From Methylocystis sp. ATCC 49242 (GTDB taxonomy: Bacteria; Pseudomonadota; Alphaproteobacteria; Rhizobiales; Beijerinckiaceae), in the NCBI RefSeq assembly GCF_000188155.2, contig NZ_KE124774.1:99501-163500 (forward strand): a DNA stretch of 64,000 nt, read 5' to 3'. Shown piece after piece: positions 7,600-16,608 of this stretch (the first letter of the stretch is position 1; the number at the start of each line of letters is the position of its first letter). Position numbers and translations under genes: made by a program. The notes beneath the pieces are model-generated. The model saw only the letters and a program-made list of their open reading frames with translations, was not told the DNA's origin and ran no database searches.

Positions 7600-9330
7600 C
7601 TATTTCATCACTCCAATCGCGTCGTTCACAGACCCGGCCCCATTGATGACGCTCCTCGTCAGCCCCGGCGCCGCGACGGCGATGTTCTCCGCAAAAAACC
7701 GCGCCAGCGCCATTCGGCGTTCGGCCGAAGCCTCGCCCTCCTTGCGCGCGACATTCGCGCCTTTCACGAGCAGAGTCGCGCCGCGCGCGAGCGCGAAAAG
7801 GCGCAGGTAAGGCGTCGCTCCCGCGAGAGCGGCGACGGGGTCGGCCCGCGTGATGAAGTCGCTCGCCTGCGCCAGCGCCTCGACCGCTTCCCCAACCGCC
7901 GCATATTCGCCGCCGCTGGCGATCGCGCGCATGTCACCGATTTCGCGCGCCAGCGCCGCGCCCTGCGAGAGCGGCAGTTTGCGCGTCACGAGGTCGATCG
8001 CCTGAATGCCGTTCGTCCCCTCGTAAATGCCGCAGATGCGCGCGTCGCGCATGAGTTGCGCGGCGCCCGTTTCCTCGACATAGCCCATGCCGCCGAAGAC
8101 CTGCACGCCAAGCGAGGTCGCCTCATTGGCGATGTCGGTGGAGAAGGCCTTGGCGACGGGCGTCAGCAGGCTGGCGCGCTCCTCGGCCTCTGCGGCGCGC
8201 ACGGGATTCTTTTCACGCCGCGCGCGGTCGATGGCGGCGGCGGTCTCGTAGCAAATGGCGCGCGAGGCGGCGGTCATGCCCGCCATCGTCATCAGCATGC
8301 GCGCGACGTCGGGGTGTTCGACGATGGCGCTCGTCTGAACGGCGCCGGGCGCGCGACCCTGCTTGCGTTCGCGCGCCCAGGCGAGCGCGTGCTGCGTCGA
8401 GCGCTCGGCAAGGGCGACGCCCTGCAGGCCCACGGCGAGCCGGGCGTTGTTCATCATGGTGAACATGCAGGCGAGGCCCTTGTTCTCCTCGCCGACGAGA
8501 TAGGCGACGGCGCCGCCGTTATCGCCGTAGATCATCGTGCAGGTCGGCGAGCCATGGATTCCGAGCTTGTGCTCGACGCCGCCGCAGCGAAGATCGTTGC
8601 GCCGCGTGAAGGCGCCATTTTCGTCGGGCAGGAATTTCGGCGCGAGGAAAAGCGATATGCCTTTGGTGCCGGGCGGCGCGTCGGGAAGGCGCGCGAGCAC
8701 CAGATGCACGATGTTGTCCGCGAGATCGTGCTCGCCATAGGTGATGAAAATCTTTTGTCCGAAGAGGCGGTAGGTCCCGTCGCCGGCGCGTTCGGCGCGT
8801 GTGCGCAAAAGCGCGAGGTCGGAGCCCGCCTGGGGTTCGGTCAGGTTCATTGTCGCAGTCCACTCGCCGCTGACAATCCTGGCGAGATAGATTTCCTTCA
8901 GCGCCTCGCTGGCGTGCGCCTCCATGGCGTCGATTGCTCCATGGCCGAGCAGGGGACAGAGCGCGAAGGCCATGTTGGCCCCGTTCCAGATTTCCGTGCA
9001 GCACGCGTTGAGCAGGGCGGGGAGGCCGAGCCCGCCATGGTCCGGATCGGCGGCGATCGCGTTCCAGCCGCCTTCCCGCCACAGCGCATAGGCCTCGCGC
9101 CAGCCGGAAGCAGTGGTCACGACGCCGTCAGCGAAGCGCGCGCCGACTTTGTCGCCGATTCTGTCGAGCGGATGGAGCGACCCTTCCGCGAATTTCGCCG
9201 CCTCGGAGAGCGTCTGTTCGGCGACGCCGTCGGCAAGGTCGGCGTATAGGCCGTCCGCCTCCAATGCGCCGTCTCCGGCGGCGATTCGGAGCGCGAAGAG
9301 GATGTCGTCGAGCGGCGCGTGATAGGTCAT
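7600..9330 (-). CDS. Acyl-CoA dehydrogenase (FadE-like, about 580 residues)
   Basis: The 576-residue flavoprotein carries out alpha,beta-dehydrogenation of acyl-CoA in beta-oxidation. The ACAD core is clear: MNLTEPQAGSD and FITYGEHD in the beta domain, QVFGGMGYVEETGAAQLMRDARI, then the YEGT motif (GIYEGTNGIQAIDL) that supplies the catalytic glutamate. A C-terminal extension of about 120 residues is the extra domain seen in the long bacterial subgroup. The start at 9330 has GGGGAGACAGA just upstream. It converges with glpD and appears monocistronic. Chain-length preference cannot be read from the sequence. Confidence 0.9.
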   Translation of the reverse strand: MTYHAPLDDILFALRIAAGDGALEADGLYADLADGVAEQTLSEAAKFAEGSLHPLDRIGDKVGARFADGVVTTASGWREAYALWREGGWNAIAADPDHGGLGLPALLNACCTEIWNGANMAFALCPLLGHGAIDAMEAHASEALKEIYLARIVSGEWTATMNLTEPQAGSDLALLRTRAERAGDGTYRLFGQKIFITYGEHDLADNIVHLVLARLPDAPPGTKGISLFLAPKFLPDENGAFTRRNDLRCGGVEHKLGIHGSPTCTMIYGDNGGAVAYLVGEENKGLACMFTMMNNARLAVGLQGVALAERSTQHALAWARERKQGRAPGAVQTSAIVEHPDVARMLMTMAGMTAASRAICYETAAAIDRARREKNPVRAAEAEERASLLTPVAKAFSTDIANEATSLGVQVFGGMGYVEETGAAQLMRDARICGIYEGTNGIQAIDLVTRKLPLSQGAALAREIGDMRAIASGGEYAAVGEAVEALAQASDFITRADPVAALAGATPYLRLFALARGATLLVKGANVARKEGEASAERRMALARFFAENIAVAAPGLTRSVINGAGSVNDAIGVMK

Positions 9331-9509
9331 TCTGTCTCCCCGGGGTGCGAATCGTGAGTAGAAATTAGCGCAGCCGAAGCCGTCCGCTCCCCCGACGCAA
9401 AGATTTTTCAGGCCGGCGTCGTCGGCGCGCCGCTTGTCCGGAGCGATGCGGCTTGCGTCCGGGCCTCGAAGGCACGAGAATGAAAATTACTGTTTCCCTG
9501 CGAGGAGCC

Positions 9510-9737
9510 ATGCCGCTTTACGCCTATCGCTGCGAAGATTGCCGCCACGAATTCGAGACGTTGAGCCGAATCGACGAGGCGCCGCCCGCTTGCCCCTCCT
9601 GCGGCGGCGCGCGGGTCGAGCGCCAGCTCTCCCGGATCGCCAAGCCCGCCGCTGGCGGGGACGCCGGCGACGCCTGCGCCGCCATGGCGGGCGGCGCGCT
9701 CTGTCCGAGTTGCCCGGCGCTCGCCGGCGGATTGTGA
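9510..9737 (+). CDS. FmdB-family zinc-ribbon regulatory protein
   Basis: The 75-residue protein MPLYAYRCEDCRHEFET... has the paired CxxC motifs of the FmdB zinc ribbon (CEDC at about 8-11, CPSC at about 29-32) and a second CPSC near the C-terminus. Such small proteins are annotated as putative regulators; a founding member was linked to formamidase/amidase expression, but biochemical function is unknown. The ATG at 9510 is preceded by GAGGAG and is preferred over the longer frame from 9453, which adds residues outside the conserved domain. The remaining intergenic DNA up to infC holds its promoter and leader. Confidence 0.75.
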   Translation: MPLYAYRCEDCRHEFETLSRIDEAPPACPSCGGARVERQLSRIAKPAAGGDAGDACAAMAGGALCPSCPALAGGL

Positions 9738-9970
9738 TTGATCGCGGCCCTTTTCCGGCGACGAAAGAGGGGCGGTCATTCCCGCCTTTGCCTGGATGCG
9801 TTATCTTTGTTTCATGGTTTGGCGTGAATAATGCGTATATTCACGTATGAAGCAGTTGACTTGACGCGAGAGCGTGGGAATCTGTTCTTTAATCCGGAAT
9901 CCGTCCGGGGCGGGAAGTTTATGCTCCCGCGTGATATTAGGCATAGCGGCCGTCCTTTTCGGCCCCATGA

Positions 9971-9985
9971 AGGAGATGTTCCATT
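9971..9985 (+). promoter_or_regulatory. infC ribosome binding site with AUU start codon
   Basis: AGGAG (9971-9975) lies 7 nt before an ATT codon (9983-9985) that opens the infC frame. The first in-frame ATG (9995) is 19 nt from the Shine-Dalgarno, too far. IF3 discriminates against AUU starts and thereby represses its own mRNA in E. coli; the same arrangement is visible here. A small hairpin (GGCCG...CGGCC, about 9948-9964) has loop bases TCCTT complementary to the Shine-Dalgarno core. Confidence 0.7.
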
Positions 9986-10522
9986 CGCCGTCCAATGAAG
10001 AGCACCGCGGCTCCGCAGAAGGAGGGACCGCGCATCAACCGGGAAATTCGTGCACGAGAAGTGCAGCTGATCGATTCCGAAGGTAAAAATCACGGCGTCG
10101 TTCAATTGCCCGATGCGCTGGCCATGGCCGATTCGGCCGGGCTCGATCTGGTGGAGATTGCGCCGAATTCCACGCCTCCCGTCTGCAAGATTCTCGACTA
10201 CGGCCGATTCCGCTTTGCCGAGCAAAAGAAGGCGGCCGAGGCGCGCAAGAAGCAGAAGGTGGTCGAGGTAAAGGAAATCAAGCTGCGCCCCGGCATCGAC
10301 GAGCATGATTACGATGTGAAGATGAAGGCCGTCCGCCGCTTCTTCGAGGAGGGCGACAAGGTCAAGGTGACGCTGCGCTTCCGCGGCCGCGAGATCGCGC
10401 ATCAAGACATCGGCTATCGTCTTCTCACGCGCGTGAAAGCCGAGACAGCGAATCTGGCGAAGGTCGAGCTCGAGCCGTCCATGGAAGGCCGGCAGATGGT
10501 GATGGTGCTGGCGCCGCGCTGA
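9983..10522 (+). CDS. infC: Translation initiation factor IF-3
   Basis: IF-3 binds the 30S subunit, keeps it apart from 50S and proofreads the start codon and initiator tRNA. The 179-residue product, read from ATT 9983 as (M)[22 protein letters not shown], matches the N-terminus usual in Rhizobiales IF-3. The N-domain contains [21 protein letters not shown] (about 55-75), the linker is Lys-rich ([11 protein letters not shown]), and the C-domain has [14 protein letters not shown] and [18 protein letters not shown]. If the first ATG (9995) were used the protein would lose four conserved residues. No rpmI/rplT follows, unlike the common infC-rpmI-rplT operon. Confidence 0.93.
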   Translation: MRRPMKSTAAPQKEGPRINREIRAREVQLIDSEGKNHGVVQLPDALAMADSAGLDLVEIAPNSTPPVCKILDYGRFRFAEQKKAAEARKKQKVVEVKEIKLRPGIDEHDYDVKMKAVRRFFEEGDKVKVTLRFRGREIAHQDIGYRLLTRVKAETANLAKVELEPSMEGRQMVMVLAPR

Positions 10523-10588
10523 AAGCGTTTCGCCGCCTCCGCCGGCGCGCCGGGGAGGTCATGGTGTGGAAAGGGCTGGGCCTTGCCG

Positions 10589-11512
10589 ATGTCGCTGTGG
10601 GCTTCCTGGAATGTTGTCGCGCGTCGGGCGGGTTGCGGAGCCATGGCCATTGCGATCGTGGGCGTTGCTTCGCCCGCCGGCGCGCAACTCGCTTTGCCCG
10701 GGGCCGTCGCGCCGACGCCGGAAGGCACGGTGACCTCGCCTGCGGCGAAGCCGAAGAAAAAGCGGGTCAGCAGCGGTGAAATGGGCGAGGCGCGCGGCCC
10801 CGCCGTGATGCCGAAAGCGCCCTCCGAGGACACGATCGTCGGCAAAAGCCTGAAGCTCGACGGGGCAGGCAGCACCATCGAACTCGCGCGCGCCGGGGCG
10901 GACCTGCAGGTGACGAAACTCGCCCTCGCCGGCGACCGGCTGTCTCGCTCGAGCGAAGAGTGTCGCGTCGACGTCGCCGGCATGCCGCTCAAGCTCACCC
11001 AGCGCAACAGCGGTTCGGGGCTGCGCCGCTATCAGATCGAATTCCCCGCCTGTCCTTTTACCTTCGACGTGCTCGACGGCGCCATTCTCGTCACCAATGA
11101 GGGCAAGGCCTGCGAGATCAAAGACGCCGACTGTCGCGCCGACCCCAGCGGCCTGTGGGGTATGGCGGAAACGGAATTCGATCCCAAGAAGGCGCCCGAG
11201 ATGCTCGGTGCCCGGGCCCGCGTCGAAAAGACCGTCCGCGGCAATTTCCGCGCGCTTTACGACCGCAACAAGAAAGAGAAAGAGATCCGGAACTTCGTCG
11301 TGCGCGAGCAGGCGGGTTTCTCCTCCTGGCGTGAGGAGGTCTGCCGCTCCTATGCGAAAGAGTCGGAATTCGGCTATTGCGCGCTGCGCCTCACCGAGGC
11401 GCGCGCCATTGCGCTCGGCGCCCAGCTCGCGACGGGCATAAAGCTCCCGGCGGCGCTGGAGGCCGCAGCGACGGACGACGGCGACGCGAAGGGCAAGGGC
11501 GACAAGAAGTAA
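10589..11512 (+). CDS. Exported protein of unknown function, C-terminus LprI-like
   Basis: The roughly 307-residue protein has a signal peptide (residues 1-33, ending SPAGA) and then a low-complexity Pro/Lys linker (PAAKPKKKRVSS). The central region has paired cysteines (EECRVD, PACPFTF, KACEI, ADCRAD). The C-terminal stretch FSSWREEVCRSYAKESEFGYCALRLTEARAIAL has the spacing of LprI-type lysozyme-inhibitor domains (W...C...C..RLT..R). That resemblance is by eye and weak, so the function is left open. ATG 10589 is chosen over TTG 10583. It follows infC by 66 nt and could share its transcript. Confidence 0.55.
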   Translation: MSLWASWNVVARRAGCGAMAIAIVGVASPAGAQLALPGAVAPTPEGTVTSPAAKPKKKRVSSGEMGEARGPAVMPKAPSEDTIVGKSLKLDGAGSTIELARAGADLQVTKLALAGDRLSRSSEECRVDVAGMPLKLTQRNSGSGLRRYQIEFPACPFTFDVLDGAILVTNEGKACEIKDADCRADPSGLWGMAETEFDPKKAPEMLGARARVEKTVRGNFRALYDRNKKEKEIRNFVVREQAGFSSWREEVCRSYAKESEFGYCALRLTEARAIALGAQLATGIKLPAALEAAATDDGDAKGKGDKK

Positions 11513-11874
11513 CGCGCGCCCGGCGGCGTTGCGCAAGACCGGGAAAATTGGCTCCATAACAGTATCCTTTGGAACATGATGCGCCGTCGCCGATTCGCGA
11601 CATGAGCGCGGCGTTCCTGCGTGGCGAAGCCCCATTTGCGGCGTTGGCGCGCATTGCCCCGTCGCGCGCGTGTTCAGCACAATAATTCTGGCTGGTTGCA
11701 ACTTCCGGCGCCGCGGAGGCGGGTTGATAAACGCGCTTCATGGAAAGTGCGCCCCCAACGCTCGTGGACGCCGCAACAAGGGCCGTTACAGGATCCAAAG
11801 CTGGGCAATTTCGGAAAATATCCTATTGTAGACGCCGCGGCGAAACGCCGCGATTTCAATTGGAGGGGGTAATC
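11513..11874. other. Intergenic stretch without a supported gene
   Basis: About 360 bp in which the only frames are short, Arg-rich and shadowed on the other strand. It presumably carries the promoter of the secreted protein at 11875. Just before that start is a small inverted repeat (CGCGGCG...CGCCGCG around 11836-11852), followed by the strong ribosome site GGAGGGGG. Confidence 0.4.
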
Positions 11875-12459
11875 ATGAAACAAATTCTTGCAGCAACGCT
11901 CGCCGCCACGCTGGCGACGATGATTGCGACGCCAAGCCTCGCCGCCAACAATTTCATTTTCAACCTCGTTCGCTCGAGCACGCAGGCGACCTGCGCGCCA
12001 AACGCCGCCGCGCGCGTCACCATTGCGCCGACGCCGCCGAAAGAGACCATGCATGTCGAGGTTTGGGGCCTTCCGGCGAACACCGCCCTGGATTTGTTCA
12101 TCACTCAGGTTCCCAAGCCGCCCTTCGGGATGTCCTGGTATCAGGGCGATTTGCAAACCGACGCCAACGGCCGCGCGGTCGGCGATTTCGAGGGTCGCTT
12201 CAATATCGAGACCTTCATTGTTGCGCCGGGGGCCGCGCCGGCGCCGGTCGTTCACGCGGGAGACGCCGCGACAAATCCGGTCATGGCTCCGCTGCATACG
12301 TTCCATGTCGGGATCTGGTTCAACAGCCCAACGGATGCGGCGAGGGCGGGCTGTCCGACGACTGTGACGCCGTTCAACGGGACGCATAACGCGGGCGTTC
12401 AGGTGTTGAACAGCTCGAACTTCCCGGACCTATCGGGCCCGCTACGGCGCGTTCAATGA
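11875..12459 (+). CDS. Secreted protein of unknown function
   Basis: The 194-residue protein has a clear signal peptide (MKQILAATLAATLATMIATPSLA) cleaved before ANNF. The start at 11875 is fixed by GGAGGGGG upstream. The mature part looks like a small all-beta domain with the pattern MHVEVWGLPANTALDLFITQVP, a single pair of distant cysteines (ATCAPN, AGCPTT), and LHTFHVGIWFNSPTDA, suggesting a periplasmic or surface beta-sandwich. I do not recognise a family. It stands alone between two intergenic regions. Confidence 0.6.
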   Translation: MKQILAATLAATLATMIATPSLAANNFIFNLVRSSTQATCAPNAAARVTIAPTPPKETMHVEVWGLPANTALDLFITQVPKPPFGMSWYQGDLQTDANGRAVGDFEGRFNIETFIVAPGAAPAPVVHAGDAATNPVMAPLHTFHVGIWFNSPTDAARAGCPTTVTPFNGTHNAGVQVLNSSNFPDLSGPLRRVQ

Positions 12460-12701
12460 ATCCGACGCGGCGACCGCAAAAGCCCGGAAGTGAATTGCTC
12501 AACGACCGGGCGGCGATTTCGCGGTCGTCTTGTTGACCCAAATGCAGCAGGGGGAGGAGAGGCCGAAACCTCTCTTCCCGCTCTCTATTGATAGCCGTCG
12601 CCGCGCCTCGCTCGCGCGGGAGCGGACGATGGTGTAGCTGCAACCTTAAGTTTGTCTTCAGACATTTTTCATAAGCTTGGCAATAAACCGCCGCCGCCGC
12701 C

Positions 12702-13994
12702 ATGACTTATCTTCACTCCGTTCAGAGTCCAGAGGGCGCCTTCGCCCCAGCGCGCTATGAATGCGGCTGGACGACGGCCGGAGAGCTCGCGCGCGAAAAA
12801 GCGGCGTGGCGAAAGCTCGCCGACGAGGCGGTCGAACCCAATCCTGTCTATTGTTCAAATGTGCTCGTCGCGGCTGAAAGGCATTTGCGCGCGGGGCGTC
12901 CGATTCCACTTCTCATTGTGCGTGACTGTGCGCGTGGCGGAGCGCTTGCCGGCGTGTTTCCCTTGGAGGAGCGCGGCTGGCGCAACGGCTTTCCCGGCCG
13001 CGCGCTTAGCCTTTTCGTCAATCCATTCACGTCGCTTACCCATCCGCTCATACGGCGGGACGACGCTCTTGCGGTGCTGGGCGAGGCGGTGCGTTATCTC
13101 GCGCGCGCGGGGCACGGTTCGCTGCTCTTTCCCTTCCTGACAGAAAAGCGCGGGTTCTACGCCGCGCTGGACGAGGCGGCGCGGCGTGAGGGGTTGGCGC
13201 TGTCGCGCGTCGAGCGCTGGAGCCGTCCTGCGGTGGAGCCAGAAGCGGGGAAAGGCGGCGATTTTTATGCGCGCAACTATGTGAGCAAGAGCCGGCGCTC
13301 GAGTGGCGAGCGACGTTTGCGTCGTCTGCAGGAAATTGGAGCCGTAGAATTCCGCAGCCTTTTCGTCGATGAGCCCGGCGGGCGCGAGGCGTTTCAGGCT
13401 TTCTTGCAAATGGAGCGCGACAGCTGGAAGGGGAAGGCGGGAACGGCGCTTCTGTGTCGGCAGGCGACCCGGGATTTCGCGCAGGAGGCCTTCAGCGGCG
13501 CAGATCACGCGCCGAGCGCGCGAATTCGCTCACTAACGCTGGATGGCCGGCCCATCGCAATGGCGCTCGACCTCGAGTCGCAGGGCGTCGTTTATGCGTT
13601 CAAGGCGGCCTATGACCAGACCTATGCGCATTTCTCACCGGGCCTCATGCTCGACGCGCATACCGCCGCACATATCGGCGAGAACGATGAAATAAAGCGC
13701 CTCGATTCCTTCGCGCAGACTGAAATCGCACAGGCGGCCGTGTGGCGGCAGGAGGAGCCGATCCTGCGCAGTGTCCTCGCGCTGTCGCCGCAAGCCTACC
13801 GTACGGAGGCGCTTGCGCGTCGTCTGCGAATAGCGACCGCCACGCGAAACCGCGTGAAATATTTTGTTCGTCGCAGCCGCGAGATTGCTTCACTCGGCGC
13901 CAACGTCGCGAGCGGCCGAAAATGGTCGATCGTCCTGCTCGCGCTTGCCGCCGGCGCGCCGGTCGTTTCAGCGGTCGTGACGCATCTCCGCTGA
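12702..13994 (+). CDS. CelD/BcsL-type GNAT acyltransferase
   Basis: The 430-residue protein is organised like the BioF2-like/CelD-BcsL acetyltransferases found in polysaccharide loci. The N-terminal half has a degenerate GNAT fold (AERHLRAGRPIPLLIV, GGALAGVFPLEERGW). The C-terminal half has the core pattern YVSKSRRSSGERRLRRLQEIG, FQAFLQMERDSWKGKAGTALL, then IRSLTLDGRPIAMALDLESQGVVYAFKAAYD and FSPGLMLD, which form the acyl-CoA site. A hydrophobic C-terminal segment (SIVLLALAAGAPVVSAVV) may anchor it in the membrane. No exopolysaccharide genes adjoin it, so its acceptor is unknown. It converges with the lut operon. Confidence 0.7.
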   Translation: MTYLHSVQSPEGAFAPARYECGWTTAGELAREKAAWRKLADEAVEPNPVYCSNVLVAAERHLRAGRPIPLLIVRDCARGGALAGVFPLEERGWRNGFPGRALSLFVNPFTSLTHPLIRRDDALAVLGEAVRYLARAGHGSLLFPFLTEKRGFYAALDEAARREGLALSRVERWSRPAVEPEAGKGGDFYARNYVSKSRRSSGERRLRRLQEIGAVEFRSLFVDEPGGREAFQAFLQMERDSWKGKAGTALLCRQATRDFAQEAFSGADHAPSARIRSLTLDGRPIAMALDLESQGVVYAFKAAYDQTYAHFSPGLMLDAHTAAHIGENDEIKRLDSFAQTEIAQAAVWRQEEPILRSVLALSPQAYRTEALARRLRIATATRNRVKYFVRRSREIASLGANVASGRKWSIVLLALAAGAPVVSAVVTHLR

Positions 13995-14057
13995 GTCACG
14001 GCGGCTGTCGCGCTCACTATGCGACGCCGTGTCGCCCGTCTCCGTGGTCAGGCCGCA

Positions 14058-14894
14058 TCAGCCCCCTTTGCGCATCAACATGCCGCGCGCCGGGTCATAG
14101 GCGATGATCGCAGCGATCAGGAACGCGCTGGTATAAGCGACGACCGCCGCGAGGGATGTCCATTCGATCTTCTGGTAAAATGCGAAGCGGATCAACTCCA
14201 CTGCATGAGTGAAAGGGTTGACCGCGCAAACATAATAGAGCCACGGACTCGACTCCTTCACGCGCCACAGAGGGTAGAGCGCGGAAGATGCAAAGAACAT
14301 CGGGAAGATGACGAAGTTCATCACGCCCGCGAAATTCTCGAGCTGCTTGATGAGCGACGACAGCAGCATGCCGAGCGCGCCAAGCATCAGCCCGCCGAGC
14401 GCAAGCGCGGGCAGCACGGTAAGATAGCCCCATTTCGTGGGCGGTTCGATCTCCCAGAAATAGGCGATGAGAAGAAACGCATACACCTGAAGAATCGAGA
14501 CGGCGACACCGGCGAAAAGCTTGGCCCCGAGTAGGAACCAGCGCGGAAAGGGCGAGACGAGCAGCGTGCGCATATTGCCCATCTCGCGATCGTAGACCAT
14601 CGACAGCGATGATTGCATGCCGTTGAAAAGCTGGATCATCGCCATGAGTCCGGGCGCGATATAAACTTCGTAAAGTACATAAGTCTCGTAGGGCGGGATG
14701 ATGGAAATACCCAACACCTGCCGAAATCCCGCGGCGAAAATGAAGAGCCACACCAGCGGACGCACCAGAGCGGAAATGAATCGCTCGCGCTGATGCAGAA
14801 AGCGCAGACCCTCGCGCCATACGACGCCCGTCAGGCAGATGAGGTATTGGCGCAGCGTGAAGCCACGCTGCGAAATGTCGTTTCCTGCGCTCAT
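14058..14894 (-). CDS. lutF: ABC transporter permease of the lanthanide/PQQ-associated system (LutF-like)
   Basis: The 278-residue inner-membrane protein of the ABC-2 type has about six transmembrane helices, with the conserved REGLRFLHQRERFISALVRPLVWLFIF entry and the MIQLFNGMQSSLSMVYDREMGNMRTLLVSP cytosolic loop, where ABC-2 permeases contact their ATPase. This subfamily (PedC-like permeases of PQQ-dependent alcohol catabolism) corresponds to LutF of Methylorubrum extorquens. Its ATG (14894) overlaps the ATPase stop codon, showing translational coupling. It is the last gene of the lutA-lutB-lutE-lutF operon. The long upstream extension of this frame lies inside lutE and is rejected. Confidence 0.82.
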   Translation of the reverse strand: MSAGNDISQRGFTLRQYLICLTGVVWREGLRFLHQRERFISALVRPLVWLFIFAAGFRQVLGISIIPPYETYVLYEVYIAPGLMAMIQLFNGMQSSLSMVYDREMGNMRTLLVSPFPRWFLLGAKLFAGVAVSILQVYAFLLIAYFWEIEPPTKWGYLTVLPALALGGLMLGALGMLLSSLIKQLENFAGVMNFVIFPMFFASSALYPLWRVKESSPWLYYVCAVNPFTHAVELIRFAFYQKIEWTSLAAVVAYTSAFLIAAIIAYDPARGMLMRKGG

Positions 14895-15643
14895 GCCGAA
14901 AGCTTCTCTGCGTCCGCGCCCGTAATCCTTGCGAAGGCCGAGCCAATGTCGGCGGCGCCGCTTTGCGCGACGATGTCGCCGGCGCGTCCTGTCGCCAGCA
15001 CCTTGCCGTGATGCAGAATTACGACCTGATCGTTCTCGTCGATCTCGTCGATGAGATGGGTCGTCCACAACACGCCGAGACCCTGCTCGCGCACGAGGCT
15101 GCGCACATGGGAGAGGAGATCGGCGCGCGCCTTGATGTCGAGTCCGACGGTAGGTTCATCCAGCAACAGCAGGCGCGGGCCGTGCAGGAGCGCGCGGGCG
15201 ATCTCCACGCGGCGCATCTGGCCGCCGGAGAGCGCGCGCGCCTTGTCATTGGCGCGCTCCGCGAGGCCGGCGCGCGCCAGCGCTTCGACGCCGAGACGCC
15301 GCGCTTCCAGGGGGCCAATGCCATGCAGCGCCGCGTGATAAATGAGGTTTTGCATCAGGCTCAATTCGAGATCGAGCGTGCGCGCCTGAAAGACGACGCC
15401 AAGGCGGCGTAGCGCCGCGGCGGGCTGGCGCATCACATTGGCGCCGAAAATGTCGATCTCGCCCTTACGCGCCGCGTAAAGGCGCGTGACCAGCGAGAAC
15501 AGCGTGCTCTTGCCGGCGCCGTTCAGCCCCAGCAGCACCGTGAAGCTGCCCGGCGCGACGGAAAAGCTCACATCGTCCAGCGCCTTACGCGGACCGTAAG
15601 AGTGGCTGAGACCCGAAATAGAGAGCGCCGGCGTTTCGCTCAT
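14891..15643 (-). CDS. lutE: ABC transporter ATPase of the lanthanide/PQQ-associated system (LutE-like)
   Basis: The 250-residue ATPase has Walker A GLNGAGKST, Q-loop VVFQARTLDLELSL, signature ALSGGQMRRVEIARALL, Walker B LLLLDEPTVGLD and H-loop TTHLIDE. It starts at ATG 15643, overlapping the stop of the propeller gene by ATGA, and its own stop overlaps the permease start. It pairs with the ABC-2 permease and belongs to the subfamily found beside PQQ-dependent alcohol dehydrogenase systems. In M. extorquens the equivalent lutE is needed for lanthanide uptake across the inner membrane; the role here is inferred from that synteny. Confidence 0.85.
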   Translation of the reverse strand: MSETPALSISGLSHSYGPRKALDDVSFSVAPGSFTVLLGLNGAGKSTLFSLVTRLYAARKGEIDIFGANVMRQPAAALRRLGVVFQARTLDLELSLMQNLIYHAALHGIGPLEARRLGVEALARAGLAERANDKARALSGGQMRRVEIARALLHGPRLLLLDEPTVGLDIKARADLLSHVRSLVREQGLGVLWTTHLIDEIDENDQVVILHHGKVLATGRAGDIVAQSGAADIGSAFARITGADAEKLSA

Positions 15644-16608
15644 TGCGGCGCCACCACCACGCCCCAGGGGAAGGCGCCGACCGGGATAGACTTCACCACC
15701 TTCAGGCTCGCCACGTCGATCACCGAAATGTCGTTGGAAACGCCATTGGCGGTGAGCAGATATTTTTCGTCCGGCGTAAAAGCAAGGTGCCAGACGCGCT
15801 GGCCGACCAGAAGATACTTCTCGACCTTCTTGGTCGCGGCGTCGATCACCGCGACGCGATTGGCGGGGCCGAGCGCGACGAAGGCGCGTTTTCCGTCCCG
15901 CGTAATCGAAATGCCGATCGGCTGGATCGCCTCTTTCGACATGCCTGGAATTTCGAAGCTGATCTTCTGCTTCAACGTGCGCTTTTGTGGATCGATGATC
16001 GAAATCGTGCCGCCGACTTCCGACGACACCCACAGTTCCGAGCCGTCCTTCTTGAACTCCGCGAAGCGCGGGCGACCGTCGACTAGAATATTGGCGACGA
16101 TCTCTTTTGTCTGCGTGTCGATGATATGCGCCATATTCGTCGTTTCGGACGTGTTGACGAGCAGCTTGCCGTCTGGGCTTACCGCCATGCCCTCGGGTTC
16201 GACGCCTACCGGAATGTCGCCAATCTGCTCCTTGCGTTTGACGTCGATGAGCGTGACGAGATTGTCGTTCTCGTTCGACACATAGATGATGTCGCCGCCG
16301 GGGCTCAGCGCCAGCAGTTCGGGATCGGGGCCCGATGGCAGCTTGCCGGTGAGTTTCAGCGTCTTCGTGTCGAGCACCTGAATCGCGTCGTCGTCGCCGG
16401 CGCAGATATAGAGCTCCGTGCCTTCCTTGTTCAGCTCGACGCCACGGGGGCGGCGACCGACCTTGATCGTGTCGATCGCCTCCAGCTTGTCGGTGTCGAT
16501 GACCGTGATGGAGTTGCCCTTTTCGTTGCTCACATAGGCCTTGTACGCTCGAGCGGGCGTGGCGCCGAGGGCCGTCGACAGAAGCAGCGCGCAAATGGTC
16601 TTCTTCAT
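15640..16608 (-). CDS. lutB: Periplasmic YVTN beta-propeller of the lut/PQQ-ABC operon (LutB-like)
   Basis: The 322-residue protein has a signal peptide (MKKTICALLLSTALGATPARA) followed by seven YVTN-type blades, recognised by repeats such as AYVSNEKGNSITVIDTD, IYVSNENDNLVTLIDV and LLTANGVSNDISVIDVAS. This is the 'PQQ-dependent catabolism associated' propeller family, equivalent to LutB. Such proteins probably scaffold or hand over the substrate in the periplasm; the precise role is unproven. ATG 16608 is chosen because it begins the signal peptide, has AGGTTGA upstream and overlaps the lutA stop (ATGA); an ATG at 16620 is an alternative. Confidence 0.82.
   Translation of the reverse strand: MKKTICALLLSTALGATPARAYKAYVSNEKGNSITVIDTDKLEAIDTIKVGRRPRGVELNKEGTELYICAGDDDAIQVLDTKTLKLTGKLPSGPDPELLALSPGGDIIYVSNENDNLVTLIDVKRKEQIGDIPVGVEPEGMAVSPDGKLLVNTSETTNMAHIIDTQTKEIVANILVDGRPRFAEFKKDGSELWVSSEVGGTISIIDPQKRTLKQKISFEIPGMSKEAIQPIGISITRDGKRAFVALGPANRVAVIDAATKKVEKYLLVGQRVWHLAFTPDEKYLLTANGVSNDISVIDVASLKVVKSIPVGAFPWGVVVAPQ

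Noticed and set aside
8056-9249. Plus-strand 397-codon frame within the acyl-CoA dehydrogenase
   Set aside because: Antisense shadow; composition is biased and no family resemblance was found.
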